This document shows, one piece after another, positions 13,664 to 24,906 of a stretch of 64,000 nt of DNA (position 1 is the first letter of the stretch; each line of letters starts with the position of its first letter). Position numbers and translations under genes: made by a program. The stretch lies in the NCBI GenBank assembly GCA_963514095.1, contig OY741273.1, forward strand, positions 14,254,718-14,318,717, written 5' to 3'. The notes under the pieces were generated by a model. The model was not told the DNA's origin and made no database searches. It worked only from the letters and a program-made list of their open reading frames with translations. The stretch is from Eutrigla gurnardus (lineage: Eukaryota > Chordata > Actinopteri > Perciformes > Triglidae).

Positions 13664-16600
13664 ACTGTTACTGTTGTGTCTGTTGTTTTTGTTTGATTCC
13701 TGTTTTTGTGTAAGTAAAACCGAAAATATCCCTTTCTTACTAATTCCCTTTCGTTTTTCCTGCTTTCCTTATTAGTCATTGGATCTGCACAGGGTCATGT
13801 GTTGTGCTCAGTCACGTATGTCAGGTCTGGTGTGTGTGAACAGGGGCCGGTCCGTCCACCATGTGATCCACTGAAGGGGAGGGGGGTGGGGGGTTTGCAT
13901 GTCCCCAACAGCCGAACAAGGACTTGGGCCATGGGAAGATTAAACTAGCATATGTTGATATTACTGTCTTCATTAAACAAAAGCAGCTGTTTATTTACAG
14001 GCCTGCCTGTTGGTCTGGGACGGCCTGATGGTAGCATGGCTGAGGGGTGCAGTGGCTGGCTCAGATCCCGGCAGCCTGGGGGTCCGAAGGTAGACTAAAG
14101 CCCTGCTTACATGCACTCACATGATGTGCCTGTGAGGACCACTGTTTTCTTACCAGGCAGCTGATGGGGATTATGAGGCTCCCAGGGAGTACAAAACAGC
14201 ACTCACCCTGGTTCAGACAGATCTGCTGCTTATTTTTCTTTCGGCTGCGAGGAAATACGCCTGTGTCATTTTATGCTGCTTGTTATGTAAAGTGCCTAAC
14301 TAGATGGTATTAATGATTAAGTGCGACTAAATGGTCCCAGCGGAGTTAGGGGAGGGATTCTCCCCTCACTTCCCTTACCTTATTAAAAATACATCATATG
14401 TTACTTTAGGGTGTTGTAGGTTTTGACGCTATGCTTTGCCATTGTGCTGTAAGACAATGCGTTTGAAATGGAGCTTAAATCAAAGGTGAATTATCTCATT
14501 AGTGACATGACCTGTTGTCTCTGGGCCTCTCAAGTTAAACAGATCAGAGCTTTTAAGACTCTTGGGTGGCAAGTCTCAGATTCTCTTCAGGCTCACAGAG
14601 GCTTACTGCTGCTACCTGCCATTACACGGCCCTGTGTCAACCTCTGAGGAGGTAAAGCAGCACTTACTTGAGCACAGTTCCCACACAACTTTACAACCCG
14701 GTTGTATAATAGTTGTACAATATCTGCCGTTCAAAACAAAACACCAACGTTTAAAGATGTTGCTCAAAAGGAGAAAAATCCCCCAAACCTAATGTTTATT
14801 CAAATCAATGTTTTATTCCTGCAGACTAGGAAGTAGCTGTAGTACACTATAACTACATTTATAATATTGTCATCTGCCTCTCTCATAAAGAATGTAGGCC
14901 TACTGTCTACAAAGCATTACTCATCAAACAAATCACCTAAGAAGCAACTCTAATAATCAATTTATTCTATGTGGAAATAAATACTTCAATTCTATGATCT
15001 ATGAATCTATGATTTAAGCAGAAATCCCAACATTATTAACTGTTGTTAACCTTCATTTAGGATGCTTGTGCTCTAAAAAAAAAAGAGCAAGCAGCTGATG
15101 GGGATTTGTATACATTGCTTTGAATGTTCCACCTATGGATGATGCTTTTGTGGGGGACACAATTGTATTTGTAAGATGGAGAAACCGCTTGATATTTCTC
15201 CTCTGATATTCCAGCGTTTATACTTTAGTGAAACCTTAGATCAGTTATCCAGTAGAGCTCAATCCACGTTGGTTGAGATTGGTTATGCAGTGCCAAAATG
15301 TCCTGTAACTCCATACTATTGAGTCATACTCTCAATATTATTCCAACTAAATAATGATGTGATTACAGGGCTGCGGTGTTAAATGAGCCACTATTCAAAT
15401 GAGCCACTAATTGCCGCATCTGTTAGCATGTGCCATTGCCAGGCTGAAGTGTCTGCTGGAGAGCCTCACATCTGCTAATTGGTACAAACAGGTAGCAGAT
15501 GCACATTGCCGCCATGGAGACACTGCCAATTAGACGGCGAACGCTCAACTGCAGGCTGCTGCAGCAGCAGGGGTGGAGGTTTGCCTGGGGCTCGGCAGCC
15601 CAGCTAAGGGAGGATAGTGTGACTAGACATGATACGTGGTCTGGGGAGAAGGAAATGCCCACGCTCCCTTCCCCTCACCACAAGGTCTCAGTGTTTTCCA
15701 ATCTGGCCTGTTTGGCCGGTTCAGGCCCTGTGAGAGTTGACTGATGCAATCTACAAGGAAGCAGTGGGGTTTTACGTGGCACAGCCACAGTGATGGGGCC
15801 AGGCCTGTCCAATGAGGAGGAACCGATAAGGCTGGCTACCATGGACGGGCCAACTAGGGCTTCCTGTGCCCAACTGAACCGGTTCATAGTGGCTTCATGC
15901 ACACCTGAGTATGACATAGGGATGTTGGCAAAATGTTATAATTTATATATATTATGCCTGTCAAAACTTTTATTTCAAATGAACTACTTCCCGCTGTTCG
16001 GGTCTTTCTAAATGAAAACAAAGCGAGCCACAGAGGAGCCATGATAGATTGATTGGTTGCAGTTATTTGTACCTGTGCAGCTGAGCATTCTGAATGAACC
16101 CTGTTTGTATTGTAATGTGCATTTCCATAGAGTGTATCATGTGACATGTGTGGAGCTCTATTGTTCAGTCATCAGGTGCCTACGGGGCATTGGCTTTACG
16201 ACTGTGTCACGGTGAGGAATGCTTGCTAGCGAGTGTGAATGTGGCTCCCACTCAGTAGTGGAGGTGACAGAAGTCTGCAAGCTAATTAGTTGCTGCTCGT
16301 TGACTTGATGCCTGGAAGATAACATTATCTCAACCGCTGTTGCAGGTCCCTACTATGTGCATGACACATGCCAGGATGGCTGGATAGGTCATACAGTCTG
16401 TAGCTGCCAGTTTGTCTCAGAGATCACACGGAGTGTAGTATCAGAGGAGCATAGTCATTTAGACACACATGCAGTTTGTGTGACACTTGAACTGAAATTA
16501 GGGTTACCCCAATCATGGTCTCAAGTTATTATGAAATTCCTGCTCATGCTTAGTCCCAAAATACAGCTGTAAAGTGCACTCTTCCCTTCAGTTTTGAGTA

Positions 16601-19600
16601 AAATATTTGTGACACTTTGCATTAAAGGTGCTGTATACAAGATTGGAAGCATTTCTGTTGCCTCTCAATGTCTCTCACCGTCTCTCACCATGGCAACGGC
16701 TGGAACAATGGTTCGCCGCTAATGGTGCTAGCAGTACTGACAACCGCCAAAGTGCTGACAGAGCTAACAGTGTTTCCCTGAGAGGGAACGCCGAGGGTGG
16801 GTGTGTTATTTGGGATGGCGTTATCAGCTGTAGCTGCCTAATGAGAGCAGTGCAGAGCAGCCTGTGAGAGGCAGGTTTACATGCACACATGTGTACACAC
16901 ATGCATATAGCATGCATTAAAAACACGTACGGCCGGTCCAGATGTATAAACAATGCAAGGAGAAGCTCAGATTATAACTCAGATCTGATCACAGCTTCCT
17001 GCTCAGGTAGACATTACTCCAATATATCTTCATAGTGTTGTGTGTCTTCAAATGACCTCTCCTTGCCATTTCCATGTTAATTTTTTGTTTTTATTTACTT
17101 TATTTTGTTCTGTTTCCTCCTTTCTAATTACTATTATTTATGCAAACACCAATGTAAAATCATCAATGTGCCTAGCTCTTTTATTGATGTTACTTTTAGC
17201 CTGTGACCTATGAGCTCTGTAAGGTTAGGGTGGGGTTGGCCTGAAGCAGCTGACTGACATGGTTGTTAAAGCAAACTCCACCTTGTGTTTTTCAGGTGAA
17301 CATCCTGGTGGATACGGGCAGCAGTAACTTTGCTGTGGCTGCCGCTCCACACCCATTCATTACTCACTACTTCAACATGGCGCTGTGAGTGGCCGGGACT
17401 CTTTGTGTATTCTAGGATTGCAAAATTCCAGGAGTAATCAAAGTTTAAACTATCCGTGGAAATTAACGTGAAATAATGGGAATAAAATGGATATATATGG
17501 GGTTATCCGCTTAGGCTGTTTTATGCAGATAGAAACATACATTTTACTGTATCATACACAGAATAATCCATTAATGTTTTAATTATTACATACAGTGTCA
17601 AATTAATTAAAACTCCTAGCTCAATCAAGCTACAACCCGGATGGTAGCAGAAAATAGCAGGTGTGAAAAAGTTAAACTGTGTACTTAACTTTGTGTACTT
17701 TGGCTACCATCTGCTGGTAAACTGATATTAATCACAAAAGGAATATGATCTGCACATGTGATGTAGTGCATGGTTACAATTCAATTAAATGGCCATACTT
17801 TTCAACTAAACATGCCATAAGACCTAGTGTTATTATTTAATGTGTATCCCCCCCCCCCCAAACCCACCCACGTGCCTTTGTAAATATTCACACTACTTGG
17901 CTTCTTCCCCTGTGTTTAGCTCCAGTACCTACCAGTCAGTGGGACGAACTGTGGCTGTCAGGTACACCCAGGGCAACTGGGAAGGTGACCTGGGCATCGA
18001 CCGTGTCTCCATCCCCAAAGGCCCAAATGGGACCGTCATCATAAACATAGCTGCCATCCTGTCATCTGAGGGCTTCTTCCTTCCTGGGGTCAACTGGCAG
18101 GGCATCCTGGGACTGGCCTATCCCATGCTGGCACGGGTGAGAGAGATGCAACTTAGTTTATTCCTTTATTAAACACAACTTTTGACATGGTGACCACTGA
18201 GCTAGCGTTTTGCAGGTAATGGTGCTATCAATGCAAACAAGTGCTGACAGAATTAAAGTGTTAACCTGAGGGGCAATTGAAGGATGGGTGGCTGTGAATT
18301 TGTCCCTCCTCTCCACCACTGCCTCCACACTGTCCAGCTCCAACAGCGTGTTGATGCCTTGATGCCACTGTGAAAAGCAGAGCACTGGCTATTAGACTTA
18401 CAGAAGATCTGTTGCACACACTGAAGCTTCGAAGTCGAAGAACAGTCTACTCTGTTCCTTCCTGAAGAGTGCTTCAGTGTTCTTTATTTTATTGATTTGG
18501 ACTGAAAGGTACTTGTAAACTTCACTTCCTCTCTCTGGATGACAACCAGGACAGGGTGTCTCCTGTTCCTCTGGTAGTCCACCAAAGTTTCGTTGGTTTT
18601 GGTGATATTGAGCTTCAGGTGATTCCGGTAGCGCCATGTGACGAAGCTCTCTATCAGTCCTCTGTGCTCCTCTGTAAAAATAGTCTCCAAGTAAAGGCAG
18701 CATGTGTCTCACTCAAAACGATTCACTGGAATCATTAGAGTGATCATTTCTGTTTTTTCTTTCTTAAAGTCTTCACTACATATACTGTGAGTCTGGACAT
18801 AAAACAACATTGAAATGAGAATGGTTTAGCAAGTTAATCAAGCAGCACAGCATAACTTCCTGCTGTCCCGCATGTCTTTTACAGCACAGATCTTATCTGG
18901 GCGTAGTCATGGATGTTTCACATGACGACGGAAAAGCTTCCTGTTTGTGACTTATTTTCAGATGCAAGGGTGTGATGCTTTTTTTTTTAGACAAGAATTA
19001 AAAATTAACTCAAAAGAATAACCATGCTGTACCAGATCATTTAATTTGTTTTGGCATAGATTAATTAATAGCACTTGGACCATGAAACTCTGTTATTGTG
19101 GAAGAAATACATACTCAAAGTGCTATGCTTTCTTTTTAGTCAATTTGATTAATATACGAGCATGTCCTATATACTGGGAGCCTGAGACTGGGCATCCCCA
19201 CAGACAAAGCAGTCGTTCTCTTAAATTGGTGTTAAACTTCCTTGCTTTTTTTCTTTTTCAGACTTTGTTTTCCCCATGAAATCATGTTAGGATGTCTGGA
19301 AATATTTCCAGAACCTCCACACAACATTTTCATTCTTTAGATCTGTCCTTTTCTGAACATATAGTGTATGTTAATGGGCGTCTATGCTTTGGCAAATAGA
19401 ACATGTAGGTACTTTTAAGTAAGTCTGGATAATCTCACACATTTGAACACCAGTTAATGATTACACGTCTCCTCTTGTCTCTCAATTAGCCGGACTCGTC
19501 TGTGGAGCCCTTCTTCAACTCTTTGGTGCAACAGCTGGGAATTCCTGACATCTTTTCCCTCCAGATGTGCGGTGCTGGACTGTCAGCCAGCAGCATGGAA

Positions 19601-22600
19601 GACACCGCAGGAGGCAGTCTTGTGAGTAGTCAGGAGGGGCCGAGCGTGATCAAGTGAACTTTTCCAAAATGGCTTGATTGTAAAGTTTGCTCAAAGGCAA
19701 AAAAGACCTAAACGGTCTTGCAGGCCTTTTTTTATTTATAGATATTCTTCCTCGAAATCTTTATGTTTGTAATAGAGTAGAGTATAACATGTGCTTCACT
19801 GTTTTAAGGACTGGGATGCGGTTGAGAATTCATCTTGGATTAAAATAAAATCCTTCACTAGTGGATCGGTTTGGAAACGTAATAGCTGTTATCCTCCTTG
19901 TCAGTGTGGAGGCCTAATATAGTTAGAGTGGAGCTAATTAAGCTAAGATAGCATCCTGCTGAGAGCAGGTCTGTCACTTATACAAACTGTCTCTGTGCCT
20001 CGCTGCATCTCCGTCATGTGACCCACTGACACAGACGGATGGGGAAGATGGCTGGGTGCTGTCGTGTGTTTATGTACTTATTTACTGTTCTTTACTAGAA
20101 CATACATGCTGGATATTGAGTGTGTTGGAGTCACAGTTGACCTGTGGGTGATTGAAGATGTATTCTTGTTCCTCCCTCAGATCATGGGAGGGGTTGAACC
20201 AACTCTGTATCGGGGGTCGGTGTGGTACACCCCTATAGTAGAAGAGTGGTACTACCAAGTGGAGGTTTTGAAGCTGGAGATTGGTGACCAGAATCTGGAC
20301 CTGGACTGTAGAGAGGTATACTTCAGACTAAAATACATCAAAGTTTGAAGCAGAAAGGAATTCGTTGCAAATAAATAACATTCATTCTTGTTGAAGTGAT
20401 TGTATTGAGGTTACAGGATGGATGGCTTCCTCATTTTACACGTTTTAGTTTGCTCAAGGTCCTCCATAGGAGCACCGTTGAGCTGAGAATAACACTACTG
20501 CACTTCCCTCTCCCTTTCTTCCAGTATAACATGGATAAAGCTATAGTTGACAGTGGGACGACACTGCTGCGCCTTCCTGTCAAAGTCTTCAATGCCGTGG
20601 TAGAAGCCATCACACGCAGCTCTCTGGTAAACTGCCGTCTCTCCACAGTGATGAAACGTGTTGTCAGAGCAAAGCGATGCAGGGGAGGATAGCGCACGCT
20701 CGCTGCTCAAGGACATAGCAGCTTTGGGAGGATGGATCAGGAGTTTTCTGCTATGAACAAAAACAATAATGTGTGCGCACACATGACCCCCCCCCCCCCC
20801 CCCCCCCCCCCCCTCTATTCTACTTAACACATTTTTCACCATTTGTAACTACACACAAACAGTGCTCAAGATTTGAACCTAGACGGAACCTTTTCAATTA
20901 ATTCACCCACATCCTTGTAGATTAATCCCAAGTGGGAAAATGAAAGGGAATAGCAACACTGTTTTAGTGCTTTACTGACCCACTGTCTGTTCATCCCTCT
21001 GTCTGACTTTGTCTATTCCTTTGGTTCAGATCCAGGACTTTTCTTCAGGGTTCTGGGATGGCAGCAAGCTTGCATGCTGGCTGAAGGGAGAGACCCCTTG
21101 GAGGTTTTTCCCCAAGCTGTCCATCTACCTAAGAGCCACCAACACCAGCCAGTCCTTCCGTATCACCATCCTGCCTCAGGTACCTGGATGAACACCAGCA
21201 CAGAAACAAGTCCGTCAACACTAAGAGACACTCTAATGTTAATGTATGTGTTGCGTGGCAGATGTACATCCAGCCAATCACAGATGTGGGCACGTTGGAC
21301 TGCTTCCGTTTCGGCTTGTCTTCCTCAGCTAATGGCCTGGTGATCGGAGCTACAGTTATGGAAGGCTTCAACGTGGTGTTCGACCGCGCCCAGCGCAGAC
21401 TGGGCTTTGCACTCAGCAGCTGTGCAGGTGAGGGGACATACAAGAACATGACTTAGACGGGAAAATGTGTAAGATATATCATATCATATGTCCAAATGGG
21501 TTTACTGTGCATCATAAAAACATTAGCTGCAATATTGATTTGAAAACAAAAGACTAGTTGTGCATGAAGCTCTACAGATTGTCATACACATTAATATGTT
21601 GTCAGCCTTATGATAACATTTGAATGTGATTTAAGTATGCTATTTTAAGTATGTGTTTGCATGAAATGAGCAGCAGAAAAGACTAAGTTTGCACAAACAG
21701 GGTTCTATTCATTCTCAGTTATCAACACATGCACAACATCAACAGAACACTGGATATGATGACAGTTACTCTCAGTGTAAGCAAGTACTAACTGCAGTAA
21801 GAATGAGGCAGCATTGAGTTCACTTGTGTAAAACATAAAACCTGCAGAGGAAAGCTGGATCCTTCATACTTGCTTCGAGCAGCACATAGTGAAGGTTTTT
21901 ATGAAAGGCGATAGAATCAGCAGAATGTCAGCATATGACATCCATCACTAGTAAAAGTCGCTGATGATTTTACTGCAGGACATAAAAACCACAGTCCATA
22001 TGTTGCATAAAGTGTATTGATTAAAGGAATTTAAAAAAGCAATGAGAGAACACAGACTGAAACTTTACTGACAAGTCACGTCTGCACATGGCGTATGTTA
22101 GCGCTCCAGACTGCCGGCTCAGGGTCCAGCGGCGAGTGGACTGGGCCGCCCGGTGGTGAGCTTACTGGCATTTTTATTCAGTTTATTTTATTTTTTATGC
22201 AGTTCCGCTCACACCCCGAGTCTAAAGTGAGTCTCGCCACTGGTCTGTAATAGGTCTGTAGTCTCAATGGGTCCCGCCCCCTATAGGCGGGTTGAAAACA
22301 TGAGGAACTAGTGTTGTAGTCTTACCCCCTCTAACCAAAGCAGCCTCCGATGATACAAAATGGCGATATTTGCGTCATCGGAGGCTCTTTTTCAGAATAG
22401 AAATACAGAGCTCTCCCATCTCTGGGGGAAAATGAGGAAATGATGCACGGCCATTCAAAAAGACTACCAGGTTTCTAACAATACAAAGCTTATTGCAAAT
22501 GGGTGAAGTATCCCTTTAACTGATTAGATATGGAATATCCAGAGAATATCCGGTTCATGACTTAAACAGCAACAGTGGTACTTTCCTGTGATTCAGAGTA

Positions 22601-23189
22601 CGCATGAGCTTGGCAAGGCTTTCCACTCGACTCAAAGTACAAAGATCACCTTTGTTTATTAAGCTGACAGACTTGGCAGATGGAGGCTGGAGGTTAAGGG
22701 TGCAGGCTTGTGACAGAAGGCTTGCCAGCTCACATTTTAATTTTTTGAGTCTAGATGGATAACTACACTTATCATTAACTATTGATGAGTTGCCCTAGAG
22801 TCAAGCTCATCTATAAACTCCTATATTTAGATTTTATTCTGCTGTGGTTCAACTTGATAAATAATACTGAGTGAGTGTTTGTTCCGGGTCAGGAGGTGGA
22901 TTTTGTTTTTCGCCGGTGCATTGATATTTACATCTCGTTACTTTCTGCAGTGAGCGGTGGGGTGGCTCTGTCCGAGATCGCCGGGCCCTTCTCGGCAGCG
23001 GACGTGGCGGCCAACTGCTCCGGGACGCTGAAGGAGCCTCTTCTGTGGATGATCTCCTACGCCCTGATGGCGGTCTGCGCCCTGGTGCTCGTCATCCTGC
23101 TGCTCCTGCTGGTCCTGCCCTGCCGATACCGACACCACTCCGGGGAGATAACCGACGAGTCCTCTCTGGTGCGACACCGCATCAAGTGA
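13281..23189 (+). CDS. BACE2: Beta-secretase 2 (BACE2), type I transmembrane aspartic protease
   Basis: Nine exons: 13281-13568, 17296-17384, 17920-18136, 19490-19621, 20181-20315, 20525-20626, 21030-21179, 21262-21427, 22951-23189. They have consensus splice sites and sum to 505 codons plus stop (human about 518 aa). Order: signal peptide (residues about 1-22), prosegment, pepsin-like domain with DTGS (Asp102) and DSGTT (Asp296), then a stalk, one transmembrane helix (about 455-480) and a short tail ending DESSLVRHRIK. Both catalytic aspartates, the N-terminal DNLQGDSGRGYY-like signature and the conserved cysteines are present. In mammals BACE2 cleaves PMEL in pigment cells and TMEM27 in beta cells, and cuts APP within the amyloid-beta region. 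Against BACE1: the acidic-dileucine tail is absent and the tail matches BACE2. Introns 1 (3.7 kb), 3 and 8 hold repeats. Confidence 0.97.
13579..13660. repeat. (CA)n array next to the BACE2 exon 1 donor
   Basis: About 41 CA units begin ten bases after the end of BACE2 exon 1 (13568). On the transcript this is a (CA)n tract just inside intron 1, the type of sequence hnRNP L is known to bind. It also creates a long spurious extension of the exon 1 frame. Confidence 0.95.
16640..16875 (+). repeat. Dispersed repeat, copy B (BACE2 intron 1)
   Basis: It shares words in order with 4069-4300: 'gctaatggtgctagcag', 'gtgctgacagagctaacag', 'gggatggcgttatcagct'. It is the best preserved of the three copies seen and non-coding. 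It begins near a typical fish-repeat word 'aaaggtgctgtatacaa' at about 16625. Confidence 0.55.
18190..18300 (+). repeat. Dispersed repeat, partial copy C (BACE2 intron 3)
   Basis: A degraded third copy of the element at 4069-4300 and 16640-16875. It keeps 'ggtaatggtgctatcaatg' and 'gtgctgacagaattaaagtg' and ends in 'ctgagggg'. It directly abuts the retrotransposon remnant at 18300-18712. Confidence 0.4.
18300..18712 (-). mobile_element. Degenerate non-LTR retrotransposon (LINE) reverse transcriptase fragment
   Basis: Minus-strand frames translate to typical 3'-half LINE reverse transcriptase text. A segment at 18484-18690 reads NHLKLNITKTNETLVDYQRN with the following 'VLVVIQREEVK'. A neighbouring frame continues 'YLSVQINKIKNTEALFRK' and 'QSRLFF'. 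A third, near 18300-18360, gives 'LLELDSVEAVVERR'. The pieces lie in different frames, so the copy is dead. Layout resembles the L2/CR1/Rex1-type LINEs common in fish. It sits antisense in BACE2 intron 3. Confidence 0.75.
20787..20813. repeat. Poly-C run of 27
   Basis: Twenty-seven consecutive C residues in BACE2 intron 6; the minus strand is poly-G. It is preceded by the palindrome gtgtgcgcacac. Length from sequencing may be unreliable. Confidence 0.9.
22342..22386. repeat. Perfect 12-bp inverted repeat (hairpin) in BACE2 intron 8
   Basis: AGCCTCCGATGA at 22342-22353 is matched exactly by its reverse complement at 22375-22386, with a 21-base loop. It lies in a GC-richer block (about 22090-22520) ending in 'gggtgaagtatccctttaac', a word style common at ends of fish DNA transposon relics. 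No gene is seen. Confidence 0.7.
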
Positions 23190-24570
23190 CTGAGAGGAAA
23201 CAGCCGGGCAGACAGGGCGAACGGGCAGGGGATGAACGGGCGGGCGGATAGCGATCAGAGCCCCTCCACAGCCGTGGAGAAAGGGGCGAGGCTCGGCCCG
23301 CACCGGACAGTGACGCTCGCCTCTGAATGTCTGACTGACACTCGACTGCACTCATCAGCTTGGCCCGCGGTGATGGACACAGACAGATCACCGGCCTCCT
23401 GATAGGAACATCCACCCCAGAAACTGTAATAAATCTAGTCATACTTACTTTTTTCTCAACTGGAAGGACTCCTGTGCCATCAGTACTGCTCTCCCTGCAA
23501 CTACACAGACTCAGTTCAAGTGTAATATTCCCTTTAGGGATGTCAGATGGCATTCTGGGAAATGTAGGACATGAACCAACGTATGAAAAGCTTGATCACA
23601 AAATAAACTCGTGGTGCACACTTAATATCACACCAGCGACGACGGCAGGATTTCTTCCTGAAGTCACGGAAGAGCAGGCCTCTGCGATCGACACCCTTTG
23701 ATGCATTGATGAACTATTTAAAAGTTACAGATTTTTATTTCTATGCAAAATGACTGATCAGTGAAGGAATGTTTCTTGTGCCTACTTATATTTTGAGCTT
23801 CCAGTCGTCTCTGGAGTTAGATTAATGCCTGTTTGTATGTTGAGGTTAAGGAGAAAAGCTGCTCAAACGATCACTGTTAATAGGAAGAATATCAATGGCA
23901 AGGTTACATACTTTACACACGTGCCTTCAAGTCTCACTGCTAATACTAACTGCTATACATTATCAGCAGTTTGAGACCTACTCTGCTGAATTGCACTTTG
24001 TTTCTAAAGTCAATCTAAAGTTATTGAAGTGTAATGTTAATCTAAAGATCAATATTTCTCGATCTGTTATGCAATTTGTTTGTAATTTTACTAATTCTGT
24101 ATATGTTTCTATTTAAATCTCTCTGAATGTGGTTGTATTATTCCAAATCTTTGCTTTCTTAGACACTAGATGTTCAGGGGTACATATTTATACCACATTT
24201 TATACGAAGACTACATTTTTTTGACACTCTGAAAACACATGCGGACTGCAGTTAGCTCTCTTGCAAGTAAGTTTTATGTTTCAGTTTCTTCATATAAAAA
24301 AAAAACCCGCAATGATGCAGTCCAAGAAACTGTGCCACACGATCACTATGACACTGTGCTTGTTGATTCTGAGTATCAACGGCTCCAGCTGTACAACCCT
24401 GTAACTGTTTACCAAAGTTTAAAGTTGTCAAACTGAAGGTACACTTGAATCTTTGAATGTATTGAATTTCTTTCCCGTGCCAAAAATTGTACTTGTGATG
24501 TAAAATAAATAAATAAAACTGAACTTGTGACCAAATCAAAGGTGTAAATCATTTAAAACGAATAAATGTG
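23190..24570 (+). other. BACE2: BACE2 3' untranslated region with overlapping AATAAA signals
   Basis: No coding homology follows the BACE2 stop at 23187-23189. Three overlapping AATAAA hexamers at 24504-24517 and another at 24561 are the likely polyadenylation signals, giving a 3' UTR of about 1.3 kb. Confidence 0.6.
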
Positions 24571-24906
24571 TTTTTGTGAGTGATATCTTGTGTTGGCACA
24601 TGTTATCTCCATCTAATGGCTCAAATATCACTGTAAGTCAAACATTTCTATAATTGTACCGATTAAAACAAAGACTACACGTGTCACACACAGTTTATAA
24701 AATTAAAATGTACAAACTAATGAAAAGCTTATAAGAAGACATAATTCATTGGAGTTAACAGTTATTTAAATTTAAATTAGAAACAGTAACATCACATAGA
24801 AATAAGTTATGTAACCTATACAGATGTTGATGCATTCATTTGAAATGCACACTTGAAAGAAATTGCAAATGCAAACATCTCAGATGCTTCATCTCTGGTT
24901 CTGTCA
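24571..24906 (-). other. 3' flank shared by convergent BACE2 and TMPRSS2
   Basis: Lies between the BACE2 polyadenylation signals and the TMPRSS2 stop; presumably TMPRSS2 3' UTR on the minus strand. No canonical minus-strand AATAAA was confidently seen. Confidence 0.4.

Noticed and set aside
13281..13775. 164-aa continuous frame at the BACE2 start
   Set aside because: Only the first 96 codons are exon 1; the rest is intron read-through across the (CA)n tract.
12195..15110. The word 'gctgatggggatt' three times (near 12201, 14160 and 15093)
   Set aside because: The flanks do not align; a shared 13-mer is not enough to call a repeat family.
18398..18712. Minus-strand 104-aa frame as a possible host gene
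   Set aside because: The text is LINE reverse transcriptase broken over frames, so it is a dead mobile element and not a host exon.
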